Assembly (NCBI RefSeq): GCF_001424875.1
Contig: NZ_LMCT01000001.1
Location: 610,886 to 674,885 of the forward strand
Length of the DNA: 64,000 nt
Direction of reading: 5' to 3'
Source of the DNA: Kitasatospora sp. Root107
GTDB taxonomy: Bacteria; Actinomycetota; Actinomycetes; Streptomycetales; Streptomycetaceae
The translations under genes and the position numbers were made by a program. The notes below the pieces were generated by a model that saw only the letters and a program-made list of their open reading frames with translations, made no database searches and was not told where the DNA came from. Positions 50,778 through 59,572 of this stretch are shown here, piece by piece; within the stretch, counting starts at the first letter, position 1, and every line of letters starts with the position of its first letter.

Positions 50778-53312
50778 ATGACCAGTCAGCAGAGCGAGCC
50801 CCGCCCGGCGAACGCCGCCGTACCCCGGACGCTCGCCGAGGAGCTCCGAGCCCGCGACGACCACTCGCTGGCCGACCTGCTGCATGCCCGCCCCGACCTG
50901 CTCAACCCGGTGCCGAGCGATCTCACCCAGCTGGCCGCCCGGCTCTCCAGCCGCGCGTCCACCCTCCGGGCGCTGGAGCGACTGGACCGCTTCACCCTGC
51001 AGACCGCCGAGGCGCTGGCCGCCGCGCCCGACGGCTGTGCCGACACCGTGGTGCGCAACCTGCTGGGCGGCCCCGCCCGGGTGAAGCCGCACCCCGCCGC
51101 GACCCCGGCCGACCGGGCCGCCGTCGCGTCCGCGCTGCCCGCCGCGATCGCCACGCTCCGTTCCCAGGTGCTGCTCTGGGGCCCCGACTCGGCGCTCCGG
51201 CTGGTGATCGCGGTCCGCGAGGCGCTCGCCCCGACCGCCGCCAACCCCGGTCGGACCGGGCTCGGCCCGACCCTGGCCGAGGCGACCCTCGGGATGTCAC
51301 CCGCCAGGATCCAGCAGCTGATCGCCGGCGCCGGGCTGCCCCCCACCGCCGACCCGGTGACCGCCGTGGCCGCGCTCGGCAAGCTGCTGCAGGACCGCAA
51401 GCGCTGTGCCGCGCTGTTGGCCGAGGCGCCCGCCCCGGCGCTCGCCCTGCTGGAGAAGCTGGTCTGGGGACCGCCGACCGGCACCGTCCCGGACGCGGCC
51501 AGGCCGGTCACTGTGGACGAGGCCCGCAGCCCGGTCGAGTGGCTGCTCGCGCGCGGACTGCTGCTCCCCTCCAGCGCCGGATCGGTAGTGATTCCAAGGG
51601 AGTTGGCGCTGCACCTGCGTGGCGAGCGGAGCCACCGTACGGTCGAGCCGACCCCGCCGGCGATCACGCCGACCCTCGAGCGCGATCCACAGGCTGTGGA
51701 CAACGCGGCGGCCGGACAGGCGTACACCGCCGTCCGCACCGTCGAGGAACTGCTGGAGGCCTGGGGCCTGCAGCCCCCGCCCACCCTGCGGGCCGGCGGC
51801 CTGGGCGTACGGGACCTCAAGCGAGCCGCACTGATCCTGGAGTGCACCGAGCCGACCGCCTCCTTCTGGCTCGAACTCGCCTACACCTCAGGGCTGTTGG
51901 CGCCGGACGGGGAGACCGACGAACGGTGGGCGCCCACCCCCGCGTACGACCACTGGCTCCAGCAGGCGACCGCCGACCGCTGGTCGCTGCTGGCCCGCAG
52001 CTGGCTGGCCGCCACCCGGGTGGCCGGGCTGACCGGCACCCCGGACGGCAAGGGCAAGACCCGCGCCCCGCTCGGCCCCGAGCTGGACCGCACCCTCGCA
52101 CCGTCCGTACGCCGCGCGACACTTGAGGCCCTGGCAGGCCTGCCGGCCGGCGGGGTGGCGGATGCCGCGACACTGCTGCCGCTGCTCCGCTGGCAACGCC
52201 CGCTCCGGGGCGGCCCGGTGGGGGCGGACGGCCGGGACTTCCGCGACCACCTGGTCGACTGGACCCTGCACGAGGCCGAACTGCTCGGCATCACCGGCCG
52301 GGGCGCCCTCGGCGCACCGGCCCGCGCGCTGCTCGACCACGCCGATCCGGCCACCGTGCTGGACCCGCTGCTCCCGCAGCCGCTGGACCACGTGATCCTC
52401 CAGCCGGACCTGACCGCGATCGCCCCGGGCCCACTGCTCACCCCGCTGTCCCAGGCGCTGGCGCTCTGCGCGGACATCGAGTCCAAGGGCGGCGCGACGG
52501 TCTACCGGTTCACCACCGGCTCGATCCGCCGCGCGCTGGACGCCGGGCGGTCCGCCGCCGACCTGCACTCCTTCCTGGCCCAGCACTCCCGCACCCCCGT
52601 CCCGCAGCCGCTCAGCTACCTGATCGACGACGTGGCACGGCGGCACGGGGTGCTCCGGGTCGGCGCGGCCTCCTCGTACCTGCGCTGCGACGACCCCGGG
52701 CTGCTGGCCGAGGTGCTGGCCGACCGGCGCGCGGTCGAGCTGAGGCTGCGGATGCTCGCCCCGACCGTGCTGGCCTCCCAGGCCGGGCCCGAGACGCTGC
52801 TCTCGGTGCTCAGGTCGATGGGGTACGCCCCGGCCGCCGAATCCGCCGAGGGGGACGTGCTGCTGACCCACCCCGACAGCCGCCGCACGCCGCCGCGGAC
52901 CGCCCCCACGCCCGTCCCCGACGGGCCGCCGGAGCCCGACCGGGTGCTGCTGACCGCCGCCGTGAAGGCCGTCCGGGCGGGCGACCGGGCCGCCACCGCC
53001 GTCCGCCGGGAGACCGTCACCGGCCCCGCCGCCCACCGGCCGCAGAGCGGCCCGGCCCGCAGCGACCTGCGCCAACTCCCGCGCACCGCCGCCGCGGACA
53101 CCCTGGCCGCCCTGCAGACCGCGGTGCTGCTCGGCGAGCGGATGTGGATCGGCTACGTGAACGCCGAGGGCCTCTCCTCGCAACGGGTGATCGACCCGGT
53201 GAAGGTCGAGGGCGGCTACGTCACGGCCTACGACCACCTCAGCGACGAGGTCCGCACCTTCGCCCTGCACCGGATCACCGGAGTCGCCGAACTGGCGGAC
53301 AGCGCGCAGTAG
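50778..53312 (+). CDS. XPB/Ssl2-associated helicase C-terminal-domain protein (WYL-like end)
   Basis: An 844-aa protein without Walker motifs. It has repeated Ala/Leu-rich helical segments in the N-terminal half ([20 protein letters not shown], as in XPB-N damage-recognition domains), a central winged-helix region, and a C-terminal WYL-like segment (about 790-840, [47 protein letters not shown]). In M. tuberculosis its relative is adjacent to the XPB helicase; here XPB lies 1.3 kb downstream, after pgeF. A role in DNA repair with XPB is inferred. TAATCT (50765-50770) is 7 nt before the ATG, with no ribosome site, so it is probably leaderless. Confidence 0.82.
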   Translation: MTSQQSEPRPANAAVPRTLAEELRARDDHSLADLLHARPDLLNPVPSDLTQLAARLSSRASTLRALERLDRFTLQTAEALAAAPDGCADTVVRNLLGGPARVKPHPAATPADRAAVASALPAAIATLRSQVLLWGPDSALRLVIAVREALAPTAANPGRTGLGPTLAEATLGMSPARIQQLIAGAGLPPTADPVTAVAALGKLLQDRKRCAALLAEAPAPALALLEKLVWGPPTGTVPDAARPVTVDEARSPVEWLLARGLLLPSSAGSVVIPRELALHLRGERSHRTVEPTPPAITPTLERDPQAVDNAAAGQAYTAVRTVEELLEAWGLQPPPTLRAGGLGVRDLKRAALILECTEPTASFWLELAYTSGLLAPDGETDERWAPTPAYDHWLQQATADRWSLLARSWLAATRVAGLTGTPDGKGKTRAPLGPELDRTLAPSVRRATLEALAGLPAGGVADAATLLPLLRWQRPLRGGPVGADGRDFRDHLVDWTLHEAELLGITGRGALGAPARALLDHADPATVLDPLLPQPLDHVILQPDLTAIAPGPLLTPLSQALALCADIESKGGATVYRFTTGSIRRALDAGRSAADLHSFLAQHSRTPVPQPLSYLIDDVARRHGVLRVGAASSYLRCDDPGLLAEVLADRRAVELRLRMLAPTVLASQAGPETLLSVLRSMGYAPAAESAEGDVLLTHPDSRRTPPRTAPTPVPDGPPEPDRVLLTAAVKAVRAGDRAATAVRRETVTGPAAHRPQSGPARSDLRQLPRTAAADTLAALQTAVLLGERMWIGYVNAEGLSSQRVIDPVKVEGGYVTAYDHLSDEVRTFALHRITGVAELADSAQ

Positions 53313-53348
53313 GACCCCCCGTCGGTTGGGGGGTCTATGGTCGGCGGT

Positions 53349-54065
53349 ATGGAGCTCGCAGCCGGTATCCGGTACGCCGTCATGGACCGCCACGGCGGGG
53401 TCAGCCAGGCCCCGTTCGACTCGCGCAACCTCGGCGGGCGGACGGACGACGACCCGGCGAACGTCCGCCGCAACCGCGAACTCACCGCGCTGGAGCTGGG
53501 CCTGGACCCGGCCCGGGTGGTGATGATGCGTCAGGTGCACGGCACCGAGGTCGCGTACGTGACCGAGCCGTACGACCCGGGCACCGCGCCGCCGCTGGAC
53601 GGCATCGTCACCGACCGCCCCGGCCTCGGCCTGGTGGCGCTGGCCGCCGACTGCGCCCCGGTCCTGATCGGCGACCCGGTCCGGCGGCTGGTCGGCGCCG
53701 CGCACTCCGGCCGGGCCGGTACGGTCGCCGGGATGGCGCCCGCCCTGGTCGCGGCGCTGACCGCGCGCGGCAGCGACCCGGCCGACCTGGTCGCCCTGGT
53801 CGGCCCACTGGCCTGTGGCCGCTGCTACGAGGTGCCCGAGCAGATGCGGGCCGAAGCCTGCGAACGGCTCCCCGAGCTCTGGGCCACCACCCGGCAGGGC
53901 ACCCCGGCCCTGGACGTCCGGGCCGGCATCACCGCCCAGCTGACCAGGGCCGGGGTCGGCGAGATCCGGCACGACGACCGCTGCACCATGGAGGACGAGA
54001 ACTTCTTCTCGCACCGCCGGGAGCAGGTCACCGGCCGGTTCGCCGCCTACGTCTGGCTGGTCTAA
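53349..54065 (+). CDS. pgeF: PgeF/YfiH laccase-domain protein
   Basis: A 238-aa multicopper-oxidase-like fold enzyme of the PgeF family. Members edit peptidoglycan precursors or act as purine nucleoside phosphorylases. The zinc ligands are present: His in RQVHGTEV, Cys in LAADCAPV and His in AAHSGRAGT. Start chosen at ATG 53349 because TATGGT (53336-53341) lies exactly 7 nt upstream; ATG 53337 is inside that box. The usual streptomycete copy lies beside ftsZ; nothing of that cluster is seen here, so this may be a second copy. Its TAA is the first base pair of the 161-bp palindromic element. Confidence 0.87.
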   Translation: MELAAGIRYAVMDRHGGVSQAPFDSRNLGGRTDDDPANVRRNRELTALELGLDPARVVMMRQVHGTEVAYVTEPYDPGTAPPLDGIVTDRPGLGLVALAADCAPVLIGDPVRRLVGAAHSGRAGTVAGMAPALVAALTARGSDPADLVALVGPLACGRCYEVPEQMRAEACERLPELWATTRQGTPALDVRAGITAQLTRAGVGEIRHDDRCTMEDENFFSHRREQVTGRFAAYVWLV

Positions 54066-54225
54066 GACCGACCGGCGATTGGGGGGTGGGTGAAGGAGCG
54101 GTGGTGGGGTGCGTGGCTCGGCGGTGCCGAGGAGGGAGTAGCAGCGGAGCTGCGGCGACTGACGAGAAGCCGTCGAGGTGCGTGCCCCGGCGCCGCGACG
54201 CCGCCCCCCAATCGCCGGTCGGTCT
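54065..54225. repeat. 161-bp element with perfect 22-bp inverted ends
   Basis: Arms at 54065-54086 and 54204-54225 are perfect complements (AGACCGACCGGCGATTGG then GGGG). The interior contains its own small hairpin-forming repeats. It lies exactly between the stop of pgeF and the stop of the convergent secreted-protein gene, so it probably terminates both. It differs in sequence from the 115-bp family. Confidence 0.88.
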
Positions 54226-54230
54226 AAGCG

Positions 54231-54488
54231 CTACTGCTTCTTCTCCTTGGCAGCCTGCTCGGCCTGCTGCTGCTTGGCCTGCTCCATCAGCACCTCCGGG
54301 TCCGGCGGCGTCGGGTCGACCCCGGTGAGCAGTTCGGTGCCGGTGAACGCGACCAGCCCGAACACCCCGCCGGCGTTCTTCAGGTCGGGCATCCCGGCGG
54401 TCTTGGCCGCATGGGCGGGCACAGCGGCGGCGGCCAGCGCGGCACCGGACAGCGCGACCGCGGCGAGCAGACGATTCGGCATCTTCAT
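54231..54488 (-). CDS. Small secreted protein (85 aa)
   Basis: An 85-aa exported peptide: MKMPNRLLAAVALSGAALAAAAVPAHA is a signal peptide with likely cleavage at AHA-A, leaving about 58 residues with an AGMPDLKNAGGVFGLVAFTG segment and a Gln/Lys/Glu-rich tail (EQAKQQQAEQAAKEKKQ) that should form a helix. No cysteines, so not disulfide-bound. ATG 54488 is chosen; 54482 is the alternative. Function unknown; it resembles small secreted proteins common in sporulating actinomycetes. Confidence 0.7.
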   Translation of the reverse strand: MKMPNRLLAAVALSGAALAAAAVPAHAAKTAGMPDLKNAGGVFGLVAFTGTELLTGVDPTPPDPEVLMEQAKQQQAEQAAKEKKQ

Positions 54489-54586
54489 GCCCTGCTCTAA
54501 CGAGCACTTCCCGGGCAGGTCACCCATAACCACCCGAGTGCGGGACACTGGAAAGTCTGCGACCTGACAACCGGAGGACTCCCCGC

Positions 54587-56224
54587 GTGAACGACGGACC
54601 GCTGATCGTCCAGAGCGACAAGACCCTGCTGCTGGAGATCGACCACCCCAAGGCAGCCGACTGCCGCCGTGCGATCGCGCCGTTCGCGGAGCTGGAGCGG
54701 GCGCCCGAGCACGTCCACACCTATCGGGTGACCCCGCTCGGGCTGTGGAACGCCCGGGCGGCCGGGCACGACGCCGAGCAGGTGGTGGACGCTCTGGTGA
54801 CGTACTCGCGCTACCCGGTGCCGCATGCGCTGCTGGTGGACATCGCCGACACCATGGGCCGGTACGGGCGGCTGCAGCTGTCCAAGCACCCGGTGCACGG
54901 GCTGGTGCTGAGCACCACCGACCGGCCGGTGCTGGAGGAGGTGCTGAAGTCGAGGAAGGTCGCCCCGCTGGTGGGCGCCCGGCTCGACCCGGACACCGTG
55001 ATCGTGCACCCCTCGGAGCGCGGCCAGATCAAGCAGGTGCTGCTCAAGCTCGGCTGGCCGGCCGAGGACTACGCCGGGTACGTGGACGGCGAGGCGCACC
55101 CGATCGAGCTGGAGCAGGACGGCTGGACGCTCCGGCCGTACCAGCAGCAGGCCGTGGAGGGCTTCTGGCACGGCGGCAGCGGTGTCGTGGTGCTGCCCTG
55201 TGGAGCAGGCAAGACGCTGGTCGGCGCGGCCGCGATGGCGGAGGCCAAGTCGACCACGCTGATCCTGGTGACCAACACCGTCTCGGCCCGGCAGTGGAAG
55301 CACGAGCTGGTGAAGCGGACCTCGCTGACCGAGGACGAGATCGGCGAGTACAGCGGGACCAGGAAGGAGATCCGCCCGGTCACCATCGCCACCTACCAGG
55401 TGATGACGACCAAGCGGAAGGGCAGCTACGCGCACCTGGAGCTGTTCGACGCGCGGAACTGGGGCCTGGTGGTCTACGACGAGGTGCACCTGCTGCCCGC
55501 GCCGGTGTTCAAGTTCACCGCCGACCTGCAGGCCAGGCGGCGGCTCGGGCTGACCGCGACGCTGGTCCGCGAGGACGGCCGGGAGGGCGACGTCTTCTCG
55601 CTGATCGGGCCCAAGCGGTTCGACGCACCGTGGAAGGAGATCGAGGCGCAGGGCTACATCGCGCCGGCCGACTGCTGCGAGGTCCGGGTCACGCTGACCG
55701 ACTCGGAGCGGCTCACCTACGCCACCGCCGAGCCGGAGGAGCGCTACCGGTACTGCGCCACCACCGCGACCAAGCGGCGGGTGGTGGAGGCGCTGGTCAA
55801 GAAGCACGAGAAGGACCAGACCCTGATCATCGGTCAGTACATCGACCAGCTGGACGAGCTGGGCGAGGTGCTGAACGCGCCGGTGATCAAGGGCGAGACC
55901 AGCAACGCGCAGCGGGAGAAGCTGTTCGAGGCGTTCCGGAACAAGGAGATCAGCGTGCTGGTGGTCTCCAAGGTGGCCAACTTCTCCATCGACCTGCCGG
56001 AGGCGACGGTGGCCATCCAGGTCTCCGGCACCTTCGGCTCCCGGCAGGAGGAGGCCCAGCGGCTGGGCCGGGTGCTCCGGCCCAAGGCGGACGGGCACTC
56101 CGCGCACTTCTACTCGGTGGTGGCCCGGGACACCGTGGACCAGGACTTCGCCGCCCACCGGCAGCGCTTCCTGGCCGAGCAGGGCTACGCGTACCGGATC
56201 ATCGACGCGGACGACGTGCTGTAA
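54587..56224 (+). CDS. XPB-type DNA repair helicase
   Basis: A 545-aa SF2 helicase of the bacterial XPB (ERCC3) family, a 3'-5' DNA translocase. The N-terminal ~170 residues are the damage-recognition region; then come Walker A PCGAGKT (about 203), motif II DEVH (about 297), the RED motif (REDGREGD), motifs V and VI in the second RecA domain with the Thumb-like insert (FRNKEISVLVVSKVANFSIDLPEATVAIQVSGTFGSRQEEAQRLGRVLRPK). GTG at 54587 follows CCGGAGGA. It is the first gene in the stretch shared with the HelD gene 180 bases downstream. It probably acts with the protein at 50778-53312. Confidence 0.95.
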   Translation: MNDGPLIVQSDKTLLLEIDHPKAADCRRAIAPFAELERAPEHVHTYRVTPLGLWNARAAGHDAEQVVDALVTYSRYPVPHALLVDIADTMGRYGRLQLSKHPVHGLVLSTTDRPVLEEVLKSRKVAPLVGARLDPDTVIVHPSERGQIKQVLLKLGWPAEDYAGYVDGEAHPIELEQDGWTLRPYQQQAVEGFWHGGSGVVVLPCGAGKTLVGAAAMAEAKSTTLILVTNTVSARQWKHELVKRTSLTEDEIGEYSGTRKEIRPVTIATYQVMTTKRKGSYAHLELFDARNWGLVVYDEVHLLPAPVFKFTADLQARRRLGLTATLVREDGREGDVFSLIGPKRFDAPWKEIEAQGYIAPADCCEVRVTLTDSERLTYATAEPEERYRYCATTATKRRVVEALVKKHEKDQTLIIGQYIDQLDELGEVLNAPVIKGETSNAQREKLFEAFRNKEISVLVVSKVANFSIDLPEATVAIQVSGTFGSRQEEAQRLGRVLRPKADGHSAHFYSVVARDTVDQDFAAHRQRFLAEQGYAYRIIDADDVL

Positions 56225-56250
56225 CGGGGTAAATGATTCGCGCCGCGGGT

Positions 56251-56283
56251 GGGGGCAGGTCTAGGATTTCCGGTCTTGCCCCC
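56251..56283 (+). promoter_or_regulatory. Candidate helD promoter within an inverted repeat
   Basis: GGGGGCA (56251-56257) and TGCCCCC (56277-56283) flank 19 bases that contain TAGGAT (56262-56267), a good -10 box. Inverted repeats around the promoter are typical of rifamycin-associated elements upstream of rifamycin-response genes, but I have not matched this site to that consensus. Confidence 0.45.
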
Positions 56284-56406
56284 TCCCGAAGCGTGGTGCC
56301 GTCCTGGCAGCCGTGGGAGCCCGTCCGGTCGGTAACCGGGCGGTTTCTTCACCGTGAGCTAACGACGAGACCGCCGCCCCACGCCGGGCGGCCGGGAAGG
56401 TTCGCT

Positions 56407-58476
56407 GTGCACTCCCCCGCTCCTGTTGACCCGCTGCCTGTCGACCCGCTGCTCCAGCGCGAGCGCGACCACCTCGCCGCCTCCCGGGACGCGCTGCGCG
56501 CGATGCGGGCGGACGTCGAGTCGCTCGACCTGCGCGACGTGACCGGCACCTGGGTCTCCGCCGCCGTGCTGCAGAACCAGATCACCAACCGGATCGCCGC
56601 CCTCGCCGACCTGGCGCACACCCCGCTGTTCTTCGGCCGGCTGGACTACCAGCACGCGATCAGCGAGGAGCAGGCCGAAGGCGGTGGCGGCGAGCAGTTC
56701 TACATCGGGCGACGGCACGTGCACGACGCCACCGGCGACCCGATGGTGATCGACTGGCGGGCACCGGTCTCGCAGCCGTTCTACCGGGCCAGCCGGACCG
56801 AACCGCTGGACGTCGACCGACGGCGCCGTTTCGGCTACACCGGCGGCGAGTTGACCGCGTACGAGGACGAGCACCTGAGCGACCCGGCGGAGGTTGAAGG
56901 CGCCTCCGCCCTGCTCGCGGCCGAGATCGAGAAGCCCCGCGTCGGCCCGATGCGGGACATCGTGGCCACCATCCAGCCCGAGCAGGACGAGATCGTCCGG
57001 GCCGAGATCGGCGGCACCATCTGCGTCCAGGGCGCCCCCGGCACCGGCAAGACCGCCGTCGGCCTGCACCGGGTCGCGTACCTGCTCTACGCCCACCGCG
57101 ACCGGCTCGCCAAGTCCGGCACCCTGGTGGTCGGACCGAACCGCTCCTTCCTGCACTACATCGAACAAGTCCTGCCCGCTCTCGGCGAGTTGGACGTCGC
57201 CCAGGCGACCGTGCAGGAGCTGGTCAAGCACGTCGAGATCCGCGCCGAGGACCCGTCCGAGGCAGCCAGGCTGAAGGGCGACGCCCGGATGGCCGAGGTG
57301 CTGCGGCGCGCCGTCCGGTCCGGCATCAGTCTGCCGACCGAGCCGCTGGTGGCGGTCCGCGGCTCCCGGCGCTGGCGCCTCCCGGTGTACGAACTCGTCG
57401 AGATCTTCGAGGAGATGCGCGGTCGGGAGATCCGCTACGGCGCGGCGGGCGCGGCACTGCCGCAGCGGCTGTCGCACGCGCTCCTGCTGAAGATGGAGCA
57501 GGGCGGCGAGGCCCCCGACGACCGGGTGCAGGACGCGATGGCCCGCAACCCGCAGGTCAAGGCCCTGGTGAAGCAGTGCTGGCCGCCGGTCGACCCGGCC
57601 AAGCTGGTGCACCGGCTGCTCACCGACGCCGAGTTCCTGGCGAGTTGCGCGGACGGCATCCTGACCGAGGACGAGCAGGCCACCATCCGCTGGGCCAGGC
57701 CAGGCCGTTCGGCGAAGACCGCGCCGTGGACCGCCGCAGACGCCGTCCTGGTCGACGAGACCGCCGACCTGGTGCAGCGCACCGCCTCGCTCGGCCACGT
57801 CGTGCTGGACGAGGCGCAGGACCTCTCGCCGATGCAGTACCGGGCCGTCGGGCGGCGCTGCAGCACCGGCTCCGCCACCGTGCTGGGCGACCTCGCGCAG
57901 GGCACCACCCCCTGGGCGACCGGCAGTTGGGCCGAGGCCCTGCACCACCTCGGCAAGCCCGCCGCCCACGTCGAGGAGCTGACCAAGGGCTTCCGGGTCC
58001 CCGAGGAGGTGATCGCGTACGCCTCCCGGCTGCTGCCCGCGATCGCCCCCGGGCTGGCGCCGGCCAGCTCGGTCCGTGACACCCCGGGTTCGCTGAGCCT
58101 CCGTCAGGTCGAGGACCAGGCACGGGAGGCGGCCCTGGTCGCGGCCTGCCGCAGCGCCCTGGAGCGCGAGGGTTCCACCGGTCTGATCGCCGCGGACGCC
58201 CGGATCCCCGCGCTGGGCGCGGCGCTCACCACAGCCGGGCTGCCCTTCCTCGAACCCGGCACCGAGACCAGCGCCGACGCCCGTCTCACCCTGGTCCCCG
58301 CCTCGCTCGCCAAGGGCCTCGAGTACGACTACGTGGTCCTCGACGAACCGGCCGCCGTGGTGGCCGGCGAGCCCGACGAACGGACCGGCCTGCGCCGCCT
58401 CTACGTCGCCCTCACCCGGGCCGTCTCCGGGCTGACGGTCGTGCACGCGGAGCCCCTGCCGGAGCAACTGCGCTAG
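56407..58476 (+). CDS. HelD/HelR-type SF1 helicase-like RNA polymerase recycling factor
   Basis: A 689-aa UvrD-like SF1 protein. The N-terminal ~200 residues are the RNA polymerase-contacting region, with the HelD hallmark RLDYQHAISEEQAEGGGGEQFYIGRRHVHDATGDPMVIDWRAPVSQPFYRA. The ATPase has Walker A GAPGTGKTAVGLHR (about 209), motif II VVLDEAQDLSPMQYR (about 469) and motif VI RRLYVALTRAVSGLTVVH. HelD releases stalled RNA polymerase; HelR relatives protect against rifampicin in streptomycetes. GTG 56407 has GGGAAGG at 6 nt. The 3' end meets repeat copy 4. Class II HelD is the most likely type. Confidence 0.88.
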   Translation: MHSPAPVDPLPVDPLLQRERDHLAASRDALRAMRADVESLDLRDVTGTWVSAAVLQNQITNRIAALADLAHTPLFFGRLDYQHAISEEQAEGGGGEQFYIGRRHVHDATGDPMVIDWRAPVSQPFYRASRTEPLDVDRRRRFGYTGGELTAYEDEHLSDPAEVEGASALLAAEIEKPRVGPMRDIVATIQPEQDEIVRAEIGGTICVQGAPGTGKTAVGLHRVAYLLYAHRDRLAKSGTLVVGPNRSFLHYIEQVLPALGELDVAQATVQELVKHVEIRAEDPSEAARLKGDARMAEVLRRAVRSGISLPTEPLVAVRGSRRWRLPVYELVEIFEEMRGREIRYGAAGAALPQRLSHALLLKMEQGGEAPDDRVQDAMARNPQVKALVKQCWPPVDPAKLVHRLLTDAEFLASCADGILTEDEQATIRWARPGRSAKTAPWTAADAVLVDETADLVQRTASLGHVVLDEAQDLSPMQYRAVGRRCSTGSATVLGDLAQGTTPWATGSWAEALHHLGKPAAHVEELTKGFRVPEEVIAYASRLLPAIAPGLAPASSVRDTPGSLSLRQVEDQAREAALVAACRSALEREGSTGLIAADARIPALGAALTTAGLPFLEPGTETSADARLTLVPASLAKGLEYDYVVLDEPAAVVAGEPDERTGLRRLYVALTRAVSGLTVVHAEPLPEQLR

Positions 58477-58547
58477 GCAGGGGCTCAGCCGCCTACGGTC
58501 CAGGGGCTCGGGGCTGCGCTTTTGGCAGGCGCTCGGGCATCTACGGC

Positions 58548-58690
58548 CCAGGGGCTCGGGGCTCTGCTGACTTGCGGCTCCGCCGCGTGGGCGAGGAGAT
58601 CTGGCGTTCGGGTCACTGCGAAAGTGCCTGACCCTTTACACACGAATCACCGTTTTTCGAGGTCAGCGTCGCAGTTCCCCGAGCCCCTGG
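58548..58690 (-). repeat. Dispersed palindromic element, copy 4 (with duplicated left arm)
   Basis: The right arm (58669-58690) is identical to that of copy 3. The complement of the interior has GGTGATTCGT and GGTCAGGCACTTTCGC. The left arm at 58548 is shorter and followed by extra bases, and a second left-arm copy precedes it (58500-58519, CCAGGGGCTCGGGGCTGCGC). It separates the helD stop and the convergent cutC stop. Confidence 0.85.
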
Positions 58691-58742
58691 TGGTGCCTGG
58701 CTGAGCACAGTGCCCGAAGCCCCTGGTGGTGCCTGGCTGAGC
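58682..58742. repeat. 25-bp direct repeat beside copy 4
   Basis: The sequence AGCCCCTGGTGGTGCCTGGC plus TGAGC occurs exactly at 58682-58706 and 58718-58742, 36 bases apart. It carries the outer arm of the palindromic element, so the end of copy 4 has been duplicated. Confidence 0.9.
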
Positions 58743-58754
58743 CCGGAGCGCAGG

Positions 58755-59441
58755 TCAGCCGTCGATCAGGGCCCGCCACTCGGCGACCTTGGCTGCGGAG
58801 ACCGGAGTGTCCCAGCCGTTGGTGCGAACGGGGCCGCCGACGTGGAAGCCGTCGAAGCCGGCGGCTCGGAGGCCGGGGACGTGTTCGGCCCGGAGGCCGC
58901 CGCCGATCAGGATCTGCTGGCGGTAGCCGGGGTCGCCCGCCTTGGCGAGTTCGCCGGCCAGGACTTCCCGGCCCGCGCTCACGCCGGCGGCGGAGCCGGA
59001 GGTGAGGAAGGTGTCGAGGCCGGGCAGGTCGCCGACGGCGGCGCGGACGGCAGCCCGGTCGACGCTGTGGTCGATCGCCCGGTGGAAGGTCCAGCGGCAG
59101 CCCGCGACGGCCTCGGCGACGGCCTCGGTCGCCGCCAGGTCCACCGCGCCGTCGGCGTCCAGGAAGCCGAGGACGAACTCCTCGGCGCCCTCGGCGCGCA
59201 GTGCGGCGGCCCGCGCGCGCAGCTCGTCCAGGCTGCCGGGGGTGAAGCCGTCCCGGATCCGGAGCATCACCCGGAGCGGGATGCTCACCGCGTCCCGGAT
59301 GGCGGCGAAGTCCTCGACGGAGGGGGTGAGTCCGTCGGCGGCCATGTCCGCGACCAGTTCGAGCCGGTCGGCACCACCCGCCTGAGCAGCCCGGGCGTCC
59401 TCCGCCGTCAGCGCGATCACTTCGAACATTGGTCTAGACAT
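58755..59441 (-). CDS. cutC: CutC family protein
   Basis: A 228-aa TIM-barrel protein of the CutC family, linked to copper homeostasis in E. coli and humans though its activity is disputed. The family start MFEVIALTAEDARAAQAGGADRLELVADMAADGLTPS and the RVMLRIRDGFTP, TFHRAIDH, FLTSGSA and GGGLRAEHV blocks are clear. ATG at 59441 (MSRPMFEV) is supported by CAGGGT 7 nt upstream (59449-59454, minus strand); ATG 59429 is the alternative. Its promoter lies in the 131 bases after the membrane-protein stop. Confidence 0.92.
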   Translation of the reverse strand: MSRPMFEVIALTAEDARAAQAGGADRLELVADMAADGLTPSVEDFAAIRDAVSIPLRVMLRIRDGFTPGSLDELRARAAALRAEGAEEFVLGFLDADGAVDLAATEAVAEAVAGCRWTFHRAIDHSVDRAAVRAAVGDLPGLDTFLTSGSAAGVSAGREVLAGELAKAGDPGYRQQILIGGGLRAEHVPGLRAAGFDGFHVGGPVRTNGWDTPVSAAKVAEWRALIDG

Positions 59442-59572
59442 ATTGCTAACCCTGCCATATCCGGATGCCCGTCGGCGAGCCCCCTGCACGGGAAAAAGAT
59501 CAGCCCCACCGGGCGGTGGACCCACGCCTCCCAGCATGGCCACCACCCGGCAGGGCCGCATCCGGCACCGGC

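Noticed and set aside
54595..56224. Second long plus-strand frame over the XPB gene (about 495 codons from 54745)
   Set aside because: A shadow: it is Arg/Gly/Ala-rich, and the codon third positions and known family motifs belong to the XPB frame.
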